From Hippopus hippopus (taxonomy: Eukaryota > Mollusca > Bivalvia > Cardiida > Cardiidae): a stretch of DNA of 64,000 nucleotides. Where the stretch lies: NCBI GenBank assembly GCA_946811185.2, contig OX328106.1, positions 10,086,777 through 10,150,776 on the forward strand, written 5' to 3'. Below are positions 23,881 to 35,370 of this stretch, in pieces (the stretch's first letter is position 1; every line of letters begins with the position of its first letter). Made by a program: the position numbers and the translations under genes. The notes below the pieces were generated by a model. The model was not told the origin of the DNA and ran no database searches. It saw only the letters and a program-made list of their open reading frames with translations.

Positions 23881-24159
23881 TAAGTACATCAGTACTAAAA
23901 ATTAATTGCTTTGAATGACAAACTACAAGCTCATCCATATGCAAGGTATTTATTCATTTTCTTTTTTTCTTTAATTCACGAGCAAAGTTTTTCAAGGTCG
24001 GAACTCCCAGATTCCTTACGTATTTCCGCCTTTCGACCAGTAGACTTAATTGTCAATTAAGAATACAAAAGAATCTACTATATTCGTCCGATAAACGACA
24101 GATTTTCTTTACAGTTCAATAAGCTTGCCCACTTAACGTTCAAAATCGCTTTCATTCCC

Positions 24160-24783
24160 ATAAAGATGGCCGCAATTCTCGAGTACGCTACACAATATCT
24201 GCGAGCAATAACGATCTCGCGGCCTCACTCAATACATCAATCAAAAATAAATATCCAATTTGCCAGAGTTTCTGTAGACTTCACACACGATTATCCATTG
24301 AAAGCAAGTTAATGATATCTAATTTCATACCTCATGTTTCCAATTAAATTGATAGCCAATGAGAGCCGGGTACGGAAATTTAGATATCATTCAGTGGGCG
24401 GAACAAGATAAACAGACCAAGCTCCGCCCATCAACGCATGCGTCGTAGGATGTGCAACCCATGGGAGTCAGGGCGTATCGAATACATCGCTATGCTTTCG
24501 TTAAAACGATACAAAACACAATAAATACGATGAAATTTTAAGCGTAAATGCTCGAAAAATTGAAATTCCATTAAGGCAGAAACAGTTATATTTTTCAAGT
24601 TCGGTATTTAACAGTGTAGTATAACTCAATTTCCGATCAAAGTGACATCTGCAAAATCACGTATCTAACAAACAAATAATTATTTCAAAGTAAAATCATG
24701 ACATGTCTCTCGTTAAAAGTGTGTTTTCAAGTGGGATTTTGCGGCATGCTTTAACTCCTTGGTGAGACCAGAAACACAAAACG
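24160..24783 (+). promoter_or_regulatory. Putative Nkx1 promoter and 5' UTR
   Basis: About 620 bp directly upstream of the Nkx1 start codon carries none of the repeat families that fill the rest of the window. It has a CCAAT box (24356-24360), a GC box GGGCGG (24396-24401) and an inverted GC box CCGCCC (24424-24429). AT-rich homeodomain-type sites (CAATTAA) lie just upstream. No clear TATA box is seen, so transcription may start at several sites between about 24430 and 24780. Promoter function is inferred from position, motif content and absence of repeats. Confidence 0.5.
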
Positions 24784-25249
24784 ATGGCAGATGACAATTC
24801 AAAGGATTCGTCTGCTGAAGAAAGAGGGGAGAAAACAACTTTAGATAGAAAACATGACAATATTTTCGCCATGTATTCGACAGACGTCGAAATGAAAAAG
24901 GGAGAAAAGGAGTTAAAGATGAATGAACAAGAAGATTGTGTGCACCATTCTAGTGAGAAACCTTTTGTAAACAACCGTGAAAATCAAATTTTAAGACAAG
25001 CAAAAGAATGTAGAGCGGAAACGGAAGTGCATAAAATAAATCCAATTGAAACAAGGAACAGCAATGACAATGCAGGACCGGAAGTTAGCCCCGTTCGAAC
25101 CAATACGACGCCATTTTCTGTTCTCGATATTTTAGATCCAAAGAAATTTACTGGGCACTGTCCGCGAAAACTTGACCTTCGACTTCAACCATGGTTGCAA
25201 CTAAAACATAGACTAGCAAATGGCTTGATGGAAAGTGCGGAAGACTTAG
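24784..25249 (+). CDS. Nkx1: NK1-class homeobox protein, exon 1
   Basis: First coding exon of an NK1/Nkx1 (slouch/SAX) family transcription factor, a nuclear DNA-binding protein usually acting as a repressor in nervous-system or mesoderm patterning. It encodes residues 1-155 plus the first base of codon 156. The N-terminal ~100 residues are acidic and lysine-rich with no recognised fold. Residues about 110-122 read TPFSVLDILDPKK, the eh1/TN-like motif seen in NK1 proteins, which in the family recruits Groucho co-repressors. The start is the first ATG of the open frame, in context aaaacgATGgc. The exon ends at a good donor (TTAG|GTTTGT); reading on past it gives about 80 lysine-rich or repeat-derived residues, which supports splicing there. 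Donor phase 1 matches exon 2. An upstream non-coding exon cannot be excluded. Confidence 0.87.
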
Positions 25250-25318
25250 GTTTGTATAAAAAAAAGTCTTACTTAATTATTGAATTGTTAAGCGAGACTG
25301 TCAATGCATTTGCAAACA

Positions 25319-25371
25319 ATGTAGATTAAGATCAGACTGCACAGAACGTGCAGTCTGATCTTTGATCTTCA
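25319..25371. repeat. B-type short palindrome
   Basis: Close to consensus: AAGATCAGACTGCACAGAAC then GTGCAGTCTGATCTT. Lies 70 bp inside the intron from the Nkx1 donor. Confidence 0.85.
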
Positions 25372-25997
25372 TTGTTCGATATTTTTGAGGATATACTGGC
25401 CCATAACGATTGAAATCGAAGTATTTGTTACTTTTCGACGCGGATGAAATATGCTTCTTTAATTTATGAAAAGTATTTACCAAACTACAAAATTTTTAGA
25501 CGTGTCCAAATTCAAAGCTATTGAAGTCGACAAAATAAATAGGGCACAAAATAAGACTTAAACCTCCATTTCACAGAACAAAACTCTTTTTAGTAATTCG
25601 TCTACAAGAAAAAAGGAAAGACAATACTGTGTTCGATATCGAAAAGGAATAATTAAGATAAGATTGCACAGAACTGCAGGCAAGTCTTAGTCCAAATTGT
25701 CAAAGATAGCCTGGGTTCCATTCCGATCATTTTTTGTTGTTTTGTATTCGGACGCTACTTTGTCAAAAAATTGGTTACAATTAAGGAACCGATTATCGGT
25801 TCATAGCCATAGATATGTATGTATAAATCGTTAAAAAAAAAGGGACTGCTATAAGGAGTGATTAGAAATTTATTACCGCCTGGACCAAAGGTAGGTCAGA
25901 GGTTACAACACACTGGAAAGAGAGTCAGACAGAGCAAAAAAAAAAATATTGGTTCACAGGGTAATTATATCAAATGGTGATGAAGTACATTTGGGTC

Positions 25998-26165
25998 TGT
26001 ATTCACCAACCATTTTTAAGAACATTTTTTGTCTAATTTTCAAAATTTTTCTAAATTTAAAAGTAACACAACTTCTGATTGGCTAAATCAAATGGTTTAG
26101 TCAGCCAGAAGTTGTGTTACTTTCAAATTTAGACAATTCTGGAGAACAAGACCTAGAACGTTTTA
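25998..26165. mobile_element. E-type palindromic MITE
   Basis: ATTCACCAACCATTTTTAAG start; CTTCTGATTGGCTAAATCA centre and its inverse. Confidence 0.75.
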
Positions 26166-26274
26166 ACCCTTATCCTGATAAATAAATTAAATAAAACTTT
26201 TAAGCCAATGGTAAAAACCCAAATAATATTATTTCAAACTTATATTTTGGAGAAAATATCTCCTAATCGGAAAG

Positions 26275-26327
26275 TGTAGATTTAAGATCAGACTGCACGT
26301 TCTGTGCAGTCTGATCTTGATCTACAT
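26275..26327. repeat. B-type short palindrome
   Basis: AAGATCAGACTGCACGTTCT then GTGCAGTCTGATCTTGATC; loop inverted relative to 25319. Confidence 0.85.
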
Positions 26328-26474
26328 TGCCTGCAAAAAGGCCAGTGAGTCGCGCTTAGCAGCTTAAGGGTTAAAAATGGTTGGTGATTACGGACCCTGG
26401 TATCTCGTTTCCAAAAGTCCACCGTTGGAATTAAAGATTAATTTCACCCGGGCCAAACTTTACCAACCTACCTA

Positions 26475-27002
26475 AAGTGCAGTCTTAGTATTATTCTAGA
26501 TAAAGAAAAAAATACAATTTCTGATTGGCTAAACCATTTGAATTAGCCAATCAGAAGTTGCGTTACTTCATAAGAAACTTGTTGAGAGTTAGACTAAGAA
26601 TGCTATTAAAGGTCCAATAGTTGCCAAAAACACAACGCAGGTAATAAAATGCGCTTTTATTTAAATCATACCATTTAAAAGTATGAAAAATATAAATAAA
26701 AGATGGCAATCTCTTATTGTGTGGTCGGTCCAAGTGTTAGTCACTGGCAGAAAAAGAAATGAACTTCAAAATAAGACAAAAAATAAAACAAAAGATGAAG
26801 TGACCTGGTAAGTTTTAACCTGGTTTTGAAATTAATTTCTCTGCCAGCGACTAACACTTAAACCGACCGTACTATAACAGATTGTCATCATCACAATGAT
26901 TTCCATATTCTTAAATGGTATGATTGAAATTTAAATGCATTTTAACACCTGCATTGTTTACTTTTTACAGCTATTGTTACTTTAAGAATAGTTGGTGAAC
27001 AC
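26475..27002. mobile_element. E-type MITE split by a TTAA-flanked element
   Basis: Left part 26475-26609 contains CTGATTGGCTAAACCATTTG and its inverse; the right end TTAAGAATAGTTGGTGAACA resumes at 26982 after a 372 bp insertion. Confidence 0.7.
26610..26981. mobile_element. TTAA-flanked foldback MITE (372 bp)
   Basis: Flanked by TTAA at 26606-26609 and 26982-26985. Ends AGGTCCAATAGTTGCCAAAA and, inverted, AGTAACAATAGCTGTAAAAA. Long inner arms (AAATCATACCATTTAA; GTGTTAGTCACTGGCAG against CTGCCAGCGACTAACAC). TTAA duplication is the piggyBac signature. Confidence 0.75.
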
Positions 27003-27094
27003 GGGCCCTCGAACGTTCGAGAGGACGGTTGTACGAACTTTCCTGGCATCGTGTACATAACTATGCAAGGTCAAGAGGAGATCCTTCGAAAACG

Positions 27095-27330
27095 CTTAAA
27101 CTCTCTTCCAGACGACAAAATTTTAGACTTGTCCGAATTCAAAGAATTTGCAGGCGACAAATCAACTGAGCGTCAGATAATGGTTTTTGTCTATGATACG
27201 GTAGAAAAATGGTTTGAAAACGAAAAATTACCAGCGTTTCTCTTTTTCCCGCAATGTTTTCAAAAGGTTTTTAAAGGTTTTAAACCTGTATTCCAGAAAA
27301 CAAATCTCGTCACGGTTCGTGGTTTTAAAC
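27095..27330. mobile_element. C-type MITE
   Basis: AAACTCTCTTCCAGACGACA start; TGTTTTCAAAAGG right half, followed by a local duplication GGTTTTAAACCTGTATT at 27277 and 27322. Confidence 0.6.
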
Positions 27331-27799
27331 CTGTATTGCAAAAAACAAACAATAATAAAAATGTTATTGAAAAGTTATCGAATTAGAGTTATACCACGGT
27401 TCAGGTATTGGATGATGATAATAATAGTAACAATATTAACAATAACATGTTTAAACATAATTATCAGACATAAAATAATAATATTAATGCATAAGAATTC
27501 GTTTCAATCATAGATTCATTTTATCAACGATTTAGCGACAAAATGCTTGCTTAAACATCGTTTTCTTGAAATAGCTCAAGTATTAAATATCAACCAACAA
27601 AAATAGTTAAATGTTTAAACACATCGTACAGAAAATAACAACATAATTTATGCATATTAACCATTTAAAATCATTGGATCGTTTTATCTACAATTCCGTA
27701 GTTCAGCAACATAACACTTGCCTAAAGATTTTTATTTTTTTCTTGAGAAATTGCACATTTATTAACTATTAAGCAAAAACTTGAGACATGCAGTATCTT

Positions 27800-28012
27800 A
27801 ACCCTTTACCAAAAAATTCTGACTTTTAACGACTGTCATGGAAGAAGCCTTTTGGAAACAACGTGGGAAAATATTAGTGACCAGTATTCTATCCTTTCCC
27901 CACAACGTTTTCTAGCCTTTCAGATATAAATTTCAGTTTTTCCGTCACGCTTATTTTGTCTTCAAAAGCTTTTAATTTTGACAAGCCTAAAATTTTGTCT
28001 TTTGGTAACGAC
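27800..28012. mobile_element. C-type MITE
   Basis: TTAACCCTTTACCAAAAAAT start with TTAA; right end TTTGGTAACGACTTAG. Confidence 0.7.
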
Positions 28013-28599
28013 TTAGAAATACATGTATTTTAGTGAAATCAAGCACCTGCAGCCGAGTGTTGGCATCCGCACGCGACACCCTTTTTTATTTTTCTTAAGT
28101 AAAGCCATCATTAAATTAAAAAGTGAAATGTTTGAGTGTCGCACTATTCGTTGACGTACATGTATTTTACGAAATGAGCGGTAAGAACACTAGCACACAA
28201 TTGTATCAGTGTTGTCCTTGCAAAACTGGACCATGTCAAAGATGAAAAGGACAATAATTATAATCCATTGTCGTGAAAGTGAATCATTGAGATAATCTTT
28301 CAAGCAATAAATTGGTATAGAAAATAGTCTTTTGCCACCGATTACAAGATTAACCAAAAATCTAAAGCGAAACATGTAAATTACGATAATAATGATGATG
28401 TTAATGATGAACGAACCATTAGTAGTAGCCGAATGAAAAAGGTGAAGTAATGGGTGATTTGTATTTAGTAAAAAATACTGGAAAAAACAGGAGCCACACT
28501 TTCTGAGATTTCTTTTTTTCTTTTATCCCTCGTGTCTTTCAAAAGTCTTCTTTATACTATTTGTAGTACTTTGATCTTTTACAAAATCAAAACATCCCA

Positions 28600-28795
28600 T
28601 GTCCCTGAGCACAGAGGCACGTAGAAACACAGAGGAAAAAGGAGAAATGCCTGTAAGCAATATTTTCTTTTTTGTGCACAACGTTTTCTACTCCTTCAAA
28701 GACAAATTCGTCATTTGAGCCACATTCAAGTTGTCATCCGAAAAAAGCTTTGATTTTGGAAAAGTCTAAATTTTTGTCCTCTGGTAAAGAGTTAC
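28600..28795. mobile_element. C-type MITE, left end lost
   Basis: GGAAAAAGGAGAAATGCC centre; right end CTCTGGTAAAGAGTTA. Confidence 0.6.
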
Positions 28796-28999
28796 AGATT
28801 ATAAACAGAATGATACTCGTGTCTTGAATTGCAAAATTTTGATTGCTACTTCTGAGTAAATACATGTATGTCCACCTTATTTATAATGCATCTAGACTTC
28901 AACAAATTCCAGACCCTTAAAAACCATTTTGACAAAGCGAGAACATAGGGAGCAATTTTGTCCTAAAGAAAATTGTTTTAACCTGTATTTATAATTTTA

Positions 29000-29248
29000 T
29001 GTGCCGTGGTCTGTGAAAAGATATCTGCAAGAAATATCTACCCAGGTCAGCTTGTTCAGTCCGCAAGGCCTGACCTGTTTCGAAACTTTATGTTTTTGGT
29101 ACATTTTCTCCATGTACAAGGGCCATTATACCTCAGGATTCAGCCAGTTCGCAGACAAGGTAGTATTTATGGTTCATAATTGCGTGACTTGCTTGGTATC
29201 ATACATTATGGAGATGCTTTATACCCCCTTTTGCCAGAGGGCAGCTGA
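29000..29248. mobile_element. A-type palindromic MITE
   Basis: ATGTGCCGTGGTCTGTGAAA start; GTCAGCTTGTTCAGTCCGC centre; ends CCCCTTTTGCCAGAG. Confidence 0.65.
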
Positions 29249-29264
29249 CATAGAAAACACGTTT

Positions 29265-29488
29265 TTTAACCCTTTCCAAAACGGCGAAATAAGTGACGGG
29301 TCAAAATTTAAAGCAATTGTAGACGATAATTTATATATGGTTGAAATGTTGGGTTTTGTACTTGAAGGTCTAGAAAATGTAAGAAAGGAAGGAAATGCTT
29401 ATTACCACCATTTTCTCCTTTTTCGTACAAGATTTTTTAAAAGCTTTCATTTCCTCAATGTCGTTAAAGTCGGGATTGTATGGTAAAG
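29265..29488. mobile_element. C-type MITE
   Basis: TTTAACCCTTTCCAAAACGG start; end GTATGGTAAAGGGTAAA. A 161-codon frame runs across this and the previous repeat but is repeat-derived. Confidence 0.7.
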
Positions 29489-29593
29489 GGTAAAACAATT
29501 ATTACCTCTATTTAACAAGTATGTTCTGCAAATTTATTTCAGGAGGCAAAGGGTTAGTTAAACAAATAATAATAACACTAATTTTAGAGACTT

Positions 29594-29816
29594 AACCTTT
29601 ACCACACAGTCCCCAGTTTTAACGATCCTTAGAGAAAAGGCTTTGGAAAACATTGGGGGAAAAGGAGAAAATGGGGGTAACAAGAATTTTCTCCTTTTCC
29701 TACAATGTTTTCTACCCTTCCAAATACAAGTTAAAATTTTTGAGCCTCATTTATTTGGTTGTCTACAAATGTTTTCAATCTAGACAAGTCTAAAATTGTG
29801 TCGTTTGTTTAACTCT
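29594..29816. mobile_element. C-type MITE
   Basis: TTAACCTTTACCACACAGTC start; right end runs directly into the next copy, sharing TTAA. Confidence 0.7.
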
Positions 29817-30053
29817 TTACCACAAAATGCCGAGTTTTAACGATCTTGTAGAAGAAGCCTATTGAAAACATTGTGGGACAAGGAGAAAATGCTGTTAACC
29901 AGCATTTTCTCCTTTGTCCATGTTTTTTACAATGTTTTCTGCCCTATCAAAGACAAGTTCTAACATTTGAGTCACATTTATATTTTAGTCTGCAGATACT
30001 ATCAATTTGATTAAGTCCACACTTTTATCGTTTGGTACAGGGTAAAGGGTTAA
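29811..30053. mobile_element. C-type MITE, abutting previous copy
   Basis: TTAACTCTTTACCACAAAAT start; near-perfect centre (GGAGAAAATGCTGTTAACCA, CAGCATTTTCTCC); ends GGTAAAGGGTTAA. Confidence 0.75.
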
Positions 30054-30059
30054 GGAATA

Positions 30060-30390
30060 GAAATGCCAAAGATACCATGTGTTCTATAATGAAGCCTCGT
30101 TTTGATTTCGGTTGATGAGACAGTAACACGATTAACTCGAGCATTTCCGCGCCATTCTGCCAATTCACCCGATTATAATTAACTATTCGATTTCGAAAAA
30201 TGTTCTCTTATTTTGCGCCAAGATTTAAAAGTCAATTAAATCTAATTTTATTATGATTAGAATTACTTTAGATTACGGGTCTATCGACCGTATGATTATT
30301 CAGTTCAATAACTTTTGTGCATTTATAAGTTTTCTTTACAAGGTAGGAGACTCAGGAAGAAAGAAGAGAAAGAGAGAGAGATTTATATAT
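30060..30390. promoter_or_regulatory. Second repeat-poor intronic block
   Basis: Non-repetitive AT-rich stretch with clustered homeodomain-type words (AATTAACTATTCG, GTCAATTAAATC, ATTATGATTAG) between the C-MITE cluster and the (AG)n tract. A small enhancer candidate by the same reasoning as the larger block; weak evidence. Confidence 0.25.
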
Positions 30391-30394
30391 AGAA

Positions 30395-30403
30395 AGCGAG
30401 ATT

Positions 30404-30460
<57 letters not shown>

Positions 30461-30465
30461 GGGGG
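30395..30465. repeat. (AG)n microsatellite
   Basis: More than 25 AG units ending in a G10 run. Explains Arg-Glu-rich open frames. Confidence 0.95.
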
Positions 30466-30640
30466 GGGGAGTAGGCGGAAGGATAGACAGACATGAAACT
30501 AAAAAAAAAAATCGATCTTAAATACAGGCAAAACTCAGATAAAAAACAGAAATAGATAGCGGATGGCAGGTTATGCAACAAACATTTAGTTCTTTCCTAA
30601 TACTGTTTTCCTTATCATTATTATTTTTTTCATTTCCTTT

Positions 30641-30882
30641 ATATGACCCGTGCTCTGTGAAAAGATGAAAAGGGGGCTTCATGCATCTGCACAAAGTATC
30701 TACTCAGCGCAGGCTGACCTGGGCCTAAACTTTTTGCTGTGGATTAATTTTCTGCATGTCAATGGACCAGTCTTCCTCAGGGTAGAGCTGGTTGTTAGAC
30801 AAAACGGATTTTATGCATCCATAATTTTATGATGTCATCACGGAGATGCATTAAGCACCTTCTTGCCAGAAAATGGCTCATA
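30641..30882. mobile_element. A-type palindromic MITE
   Basis: TATATGACCCGTGCTCTGTG start; inner CAGCGCAGGCTGACCTGGG; end AGAAAATGGCTCATA. Confidence 0.7.
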
Positions 30883-31094
30883 CATTTTTCCGTCTTTCGC
30901 TTGTTCATGATTGATCTAAACTTAACATGTACAGTTATGGGTTAGCGCCGTTTATAAGTTATAAGAAGTTATTGCGATCCTTGGTCCTCTGACTGTTCTT
31001 GGGACATCCATGGCTCAGCTATTACGGATTTGAAATTAGGAAAATATGATGTTGATTCCTTCTGAAACCATTAGTCACGCGAGTGTCCTAGCAC

Positions 31095-31215
31095 AAGGCA
31101 TTGCAAATCCACAGATATAGTACTGGTGAAAATCAGGATATATGAATTTGCGAACGGATTGTTTCATCGTTACGATTGAAAAAGTGTTGAAAGCTGCGAA
31201 AAGCGCCTTTCAGAC
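31095..31215 (+). repeat. SINE fragment (D family)
   Basis: ATAGTACTGGTGAAAATCAGG body and GTTGAAAGCTGCGAAAAGCG tail, as at 225-460. Confidence 0.5.
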
Positions 31216-31296
31216 GTTCTCTCGTCATGAAAGTTAATGGAATATTTCTTGCTCAAGGACACTCAGACTGTAAATATGACATTGAGAAGAGTCAAA

Positions 31297-31372
31297 GAGC
31301 TGTGCCCGGTCGGTAGGTAAGGAACTGGACTAGGAATCCAAGAGTCTCGAGTTCGATCCCGAGCTGGACCAA
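31297..31372 (+). repeat. tRNA-like sequence (SINE head)
   Basis: GGTCGGTAGGTAAGGAACTG (A box) and GAGTTCGATCCCGAG (B box) at tRNA spacing, ending GGACCA. Acceptor arms do not pair convincingly, so a SINE head is more likely than a tRNA gene. Confidence 0.45.
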
Positions 31373-31424
31373 AAGCTTTTTGGGTATTGATGACACTAAT
31401 TGGGACCGAATTTATCTCCACTCA

Positions 31425-31530
<106 letters not shown>

Positions 31531-31539
31531 ATAGGAGAA

Positions 31540-32290
31540 TGAAAAACTATATTTAAATCAAGAATCAAGAAAGACAGAAGTCGGCTTACATTAAGCGTCA
31601 TCTTGGAGAGAAAATTCGAATCGACAAATTAAGCCTCAATGTCACTTTAAAGTTCCTCAACCAATTATGTAAAATACTTAAACACATTTAAAAGATCGTA
31701 GAGTAAAGAACATCTCAATTTTACCCCTCAAAGTATGAAAACATTTGTTCTGGAGAAACGTTGTCGCGAAGAATTGTCAACATCTTTTCTCCGAGACGGT
31801 TTATTTCTGGGCTAAACACAATTAGGGCGTTCAAGGTGCTAATTTATGACCTTCCTACAATTAAAGATTAACCGAAAAGGAAGCAAATTGAATTAAAACC
31901 AATTCTAAACTCTAATTACCGAACCAAATGTCGTCTGCTATATTTTTCTCCTCTTACCTAGCTAAAAAGTGCGATCTTCTTTTTTAAGCGGAGAATTTTC
32001 CGGCGCAGTAACTCGTATCTGTCAAGATACATCCGCACTGTATCACTTCGCGACAAATAATAGACAGAAATGAGGGCATTAATTGCATAAGTGCGCGTCG
32101 GAAGGGACTAATTTCTTTACGAAATTAGCGAATCTAATTAAGGACCGGGTTTAGGCGACAATGGCGGACTGAGACATGTCTACTGTCATTATTTCAAAGA
32201 CCTCTGATAAACGTACATCAATATTTCATAAATAATTAGTTCCAAGCTTGGTCGTAATTTATCCGGAAACTTGTTTTTATGTCCCATGGC
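31540..32290. promoter_or_regulatory. Repeat-free intronic block, enhancer candidate
   Basis: About 750 bp of the intron has no A-G family repeats, although the flanks are saturated with them. It is AT-rich with many TAAT/ATTA cores (for example CTAATTAC, TCTAATTAAGG, AAATTAGCG), interspersed with GC-containing words such as GTGCGCGTCGG and CCGGCGCAG. There is no long open frame. Developmental homeobox genes often hold conserved enhancers in introns, so this is the best cis-regulatory candidate here; conservation cannot be tested from one sequence. Confidence 0.4.
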
Positions 32291-32609
32291 GACAATTCAC
32301 GGAAGAAATTCTATAAGTAGTATAGGTCTGCAGTAGACATAGGACACGCCGTTCAAAAAAGAGACAGGCATCTTGTATCCTCGAATTTGATTGTTACCTA
32401 CCGTATTGGTTTGTGTGTAGTTTATTTTTTGAAAGCGGAGGGTGGATGTGACGCAGGTGAAATGAAGAATAGCGCAAAATCTCGTTGGCACGTTTCTATT
32501 ACAACCAAAACTATTTACAGTTTTTCCTATTTCTGAATATCGAAAAGTGTGGTAAGCTTCAAAAGCTGTACAAGTATTAAGATTTAACTCATTTCTCAAT
32601 GATAAAAAA

Positions 32610-32751
32610 TTCAAAACCGCCCAAAGCTGTTACAGACGACAACTTAAATGTGCACTCATATAATGAAATTTGTCTCTGAATGGGTGAAAAACATTGCCGG
32701 AAAGAGAAAATGCTTGTTACCAAAACATTCTCATTTTCCCACAAACTTTTA
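32610..32751. repeat. C-type MITE, right part lost
   Basis: GTTACAGACGACAACTTAAATG to CCACAAACTTTTAA; ends at the TTAA that borders the next element. Confidence 0.55.
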
Positions 32752-32752
32752 A

Positions 32753-32965
32753 GGTCTACGGCTCCTAACTCATCGGTAAACATCGACGTTTTCGTAAAGG
32801 CTATTCGGCCAATCTCGGCAGCTTCCGTCTTAAACATGAGACTTAGGGGCCGTAGACTCACTAACTCATCGGTAAATATCGTGAAACATCGACATTTTCG
32901 TACAGGCTATTCGGCCAATCTCGGCAGCTTCCGTCTTTTAATATGAGAGTTAGGGGCCGTAGACC
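32753..32965. mobile_element. TTAA-flanked MITE with internal duplication (213 bp)
   Basis: TTAA at 32749-32752 and 32966-32969; ends GGTCTACGGCTCCTAACTC and, inverted, GGTCTACGGCCCCTAACTC. The body is two copies of a ~100 bp unit (shared GGCTATTCGGCCAATCTCGG). Non-coding. Confidence 0.8.
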
Positions 32966-33439
32966 TTAAAATACTTCTCCCCAAAGGGTCTTTGACATCC
33001 GGGTGAATATTTGACACCCGTTTTTGTTTGGTGAAGTACTGACCCAAAAAATCTAAACTAACTTTCATTATTGACAAGGATGTTTTCAAAGCTGTCTGCT
33101 GCATGTTTGTTTCTTAAGTTTATCATTTAAACCTTTCGGTACCAAAAGTTTTTGACCGCACTGGACAGAACGAGCAATACGATCAGAAGAGAATAAATAT
33201 TAAGGGGCTCAATGACCAATGGAAATGGAACGATACAGTACAATGCACAATGATGAAAACAAATAATGTGAATCCACACAGAAGATCAGCACCTACAGTG
33301 CAACAAAGAAAAATATTGAGCTATGCTCTGTGACAGAGGGAGTTTCATGGATTCCTCATGGTATTATGAGGAACAAGGACATGTACTCAGGCAGCTTTAG
33401 ACGATAAATAATCATTTTTTTTGCACAAAAGTTAAGGTT

Positions 33440-33870
33440 TATATTCACTGACTGTTGTAAATTAGAGCCCGAATTTTATTCTAATCTTAGAGAACAAGAA
33501 AATTTCTGAATGACTAAACAATATGGTTATGCTATGCTCTGTGAAAAATGGGGGTTTAATGCACCTACGAAAAATATTAATCAAAATCAGGCAGCTCAGT
33601 CCGCACAGGCTGACTTTTGTCGAAACCTTTTGCTTTTGGTAAATTTTCAGCTTGTCATGGGACCAGTGTACCTCATGATTCAGTCGGTTGTTAGACAAAG
33701 TGGATTTTATGGATTCATAATTATTTCATGAATTGCTTGGTACAGTGCATCTCGGGGATGAATTAAACTCCCTTTTTGCCAGAGTATGGCTGATATGGTT
33801 GGGCCATTCAGGAATTCCTTTGAAAATTGAAATATTTTTGAGAACTAGAGTCAGAATTTGATATGGAATA
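33440..33870. mobile_element. E-type MITE split by an A-type MITE
   Basis: Left half 33440-33527 (TATATTCACTGACTGTTG ... GAATGACTAAACAATATGGT) and right half 33796-33870 (TGGTTGGGCCATTCAGGAAT ... GAGAACTAGAGTCAG) rejoin into one E element once the A copy is removed; TGGT(T) appears on both sides as target duplication. Confidence 0.65.
33528..33795. mobile_element. A-type palindromic MITE nested in E
   Basis: TATGCTATGCTCTGTGAAAA start; CCGCACAGGCTGAC centre; CCAGAGTATGGCTGATA end. Lies ~140 bp upstream of Nkx1 exon 2. Confidence 0.7.
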
Positions 33871-33875
33871 ACTAG

Positions 33876-34490
<615 letters not shown>

Positions 34491-34568
34491 CAAGCTAACA
34501 AAAAGTACACCAGCAACAGAGTTTAGCTGTTATGCCTCTAAGAGCTACTCACTGCACCTAGGTGGATA

Positions 34569-34622
34569 TTGTAGCTCAAGACCAGACGGCACAGAACATG
34601 CAGTATGATCCTGGATCTACAC
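34569..34622. repeat. B-type short palindrome
   Basis: TGTAGCTCAAGACCAGACGG against GCAGTATGATCCTGGATCTA; 79 bp after the Nkx1 stop, so possibly within its 3' UTR. Confidence 0.75.
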
Positions 34623-34768
34623 TGTTTCGTAGAAGAAAAGGTTTAAAGTCGCATGACTACAAACTTTTCATTTTGTAGTATTACGGGGGATTTCCAGACG
34701 TTGGCCAAATTTTTGAAATGTAAAAAATATTTTTGGTTGCTAATCTGTTTGTTGTATAATATATATAT

Positions 34769-35009
34769 ATGAGCCATGCTCTGTGAAAAGGGTGTACAAT
34801 ACATTTGTAAAAAGTATCGGCCCAGGTCAGCCTTACCGATCCTTTTTGCTTTCGGTAAATTTTCTGAATGTCAAAGGACCAGTCTACCTTTTGATTCAAT
34901 CGGCTATTCGATAAAATGAACTTTATGGATCCATAAAAATACGACGACTTACATGGTACGATGCATAAAGGAAATACTTTAAACCCCCTTTTGCCAGAGC
35001 ATGGCTCAT
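34769..35009. mobile_element. A-type palindromic MITE
   Basis: Both ends at consensus (ATGAGCCATGCTCTGTG; CCAGAGCATGGCTCAT); internal palindrome partly deleted. Confidence 0.8.
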
Positions 35010-35094
35010 GAGTTAAAACTTAATTTACACTGAATACTTCTTATTCAACAAGGATGTTTTCAGTGTCATCTGCTGCAGTATTGCTTCAGCAGGT

Positions 35095-35370
35095 AAAGTT
35101 ATTACAAAAAGTCGTTTTTATTACAAATGTTGTTTTGCGTTCCAACCATTTTGTAATAAACGGCATTTTGTAATAACATTTCATTTTCAGAGTCATTTTT
35201 TTTTCAACTTTCATGATGTTTTCTGTTAACTTTAGGGTTCAAACCACAAATTTACAATGTACATCCATTTTGGACCACATTGGTGGATATTGAAGAAATA
35301 TAGCGATGTTGAAAGTTTTACTACAAAAAGCCGTTTCATTATAAAATTGGTTCTAAAAAGCATTATTTGT
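35095..35370. repeat. TTATTACAAAA-type direct/inverted words
   Basis: Repeated GTTATTACAAAAAGTCG, TTTTGTAATAAACGGC, TTTGTAATAACAT words suggest a small diverged palindromic element. Confidence 0.35.

Noticed and set aside
27051..27386. Recurring peptide NSLPxDKILDLSxxKAFADDK (also 12510, 57779, 57901)
   Set aside because: Translation of the C-type MITE; the matching DNA is palindromic and non-coding.
29001..29486. 161-codon + strand open frame
   Set aside because: It spans an A-type and a C-type MITE and switches from one repeat peptide to the other.
30253..30581. Arg-Glu-rich and Ser-Leu-rich frames
   Set aside because: Produced by the (AG)n microsatellite read on each strand.
31297..31372. 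Functional tRNA gene
   Set aside because: A and B boxes are good but the acceptor stem does not pair convincingly; a SINE head is more likely.
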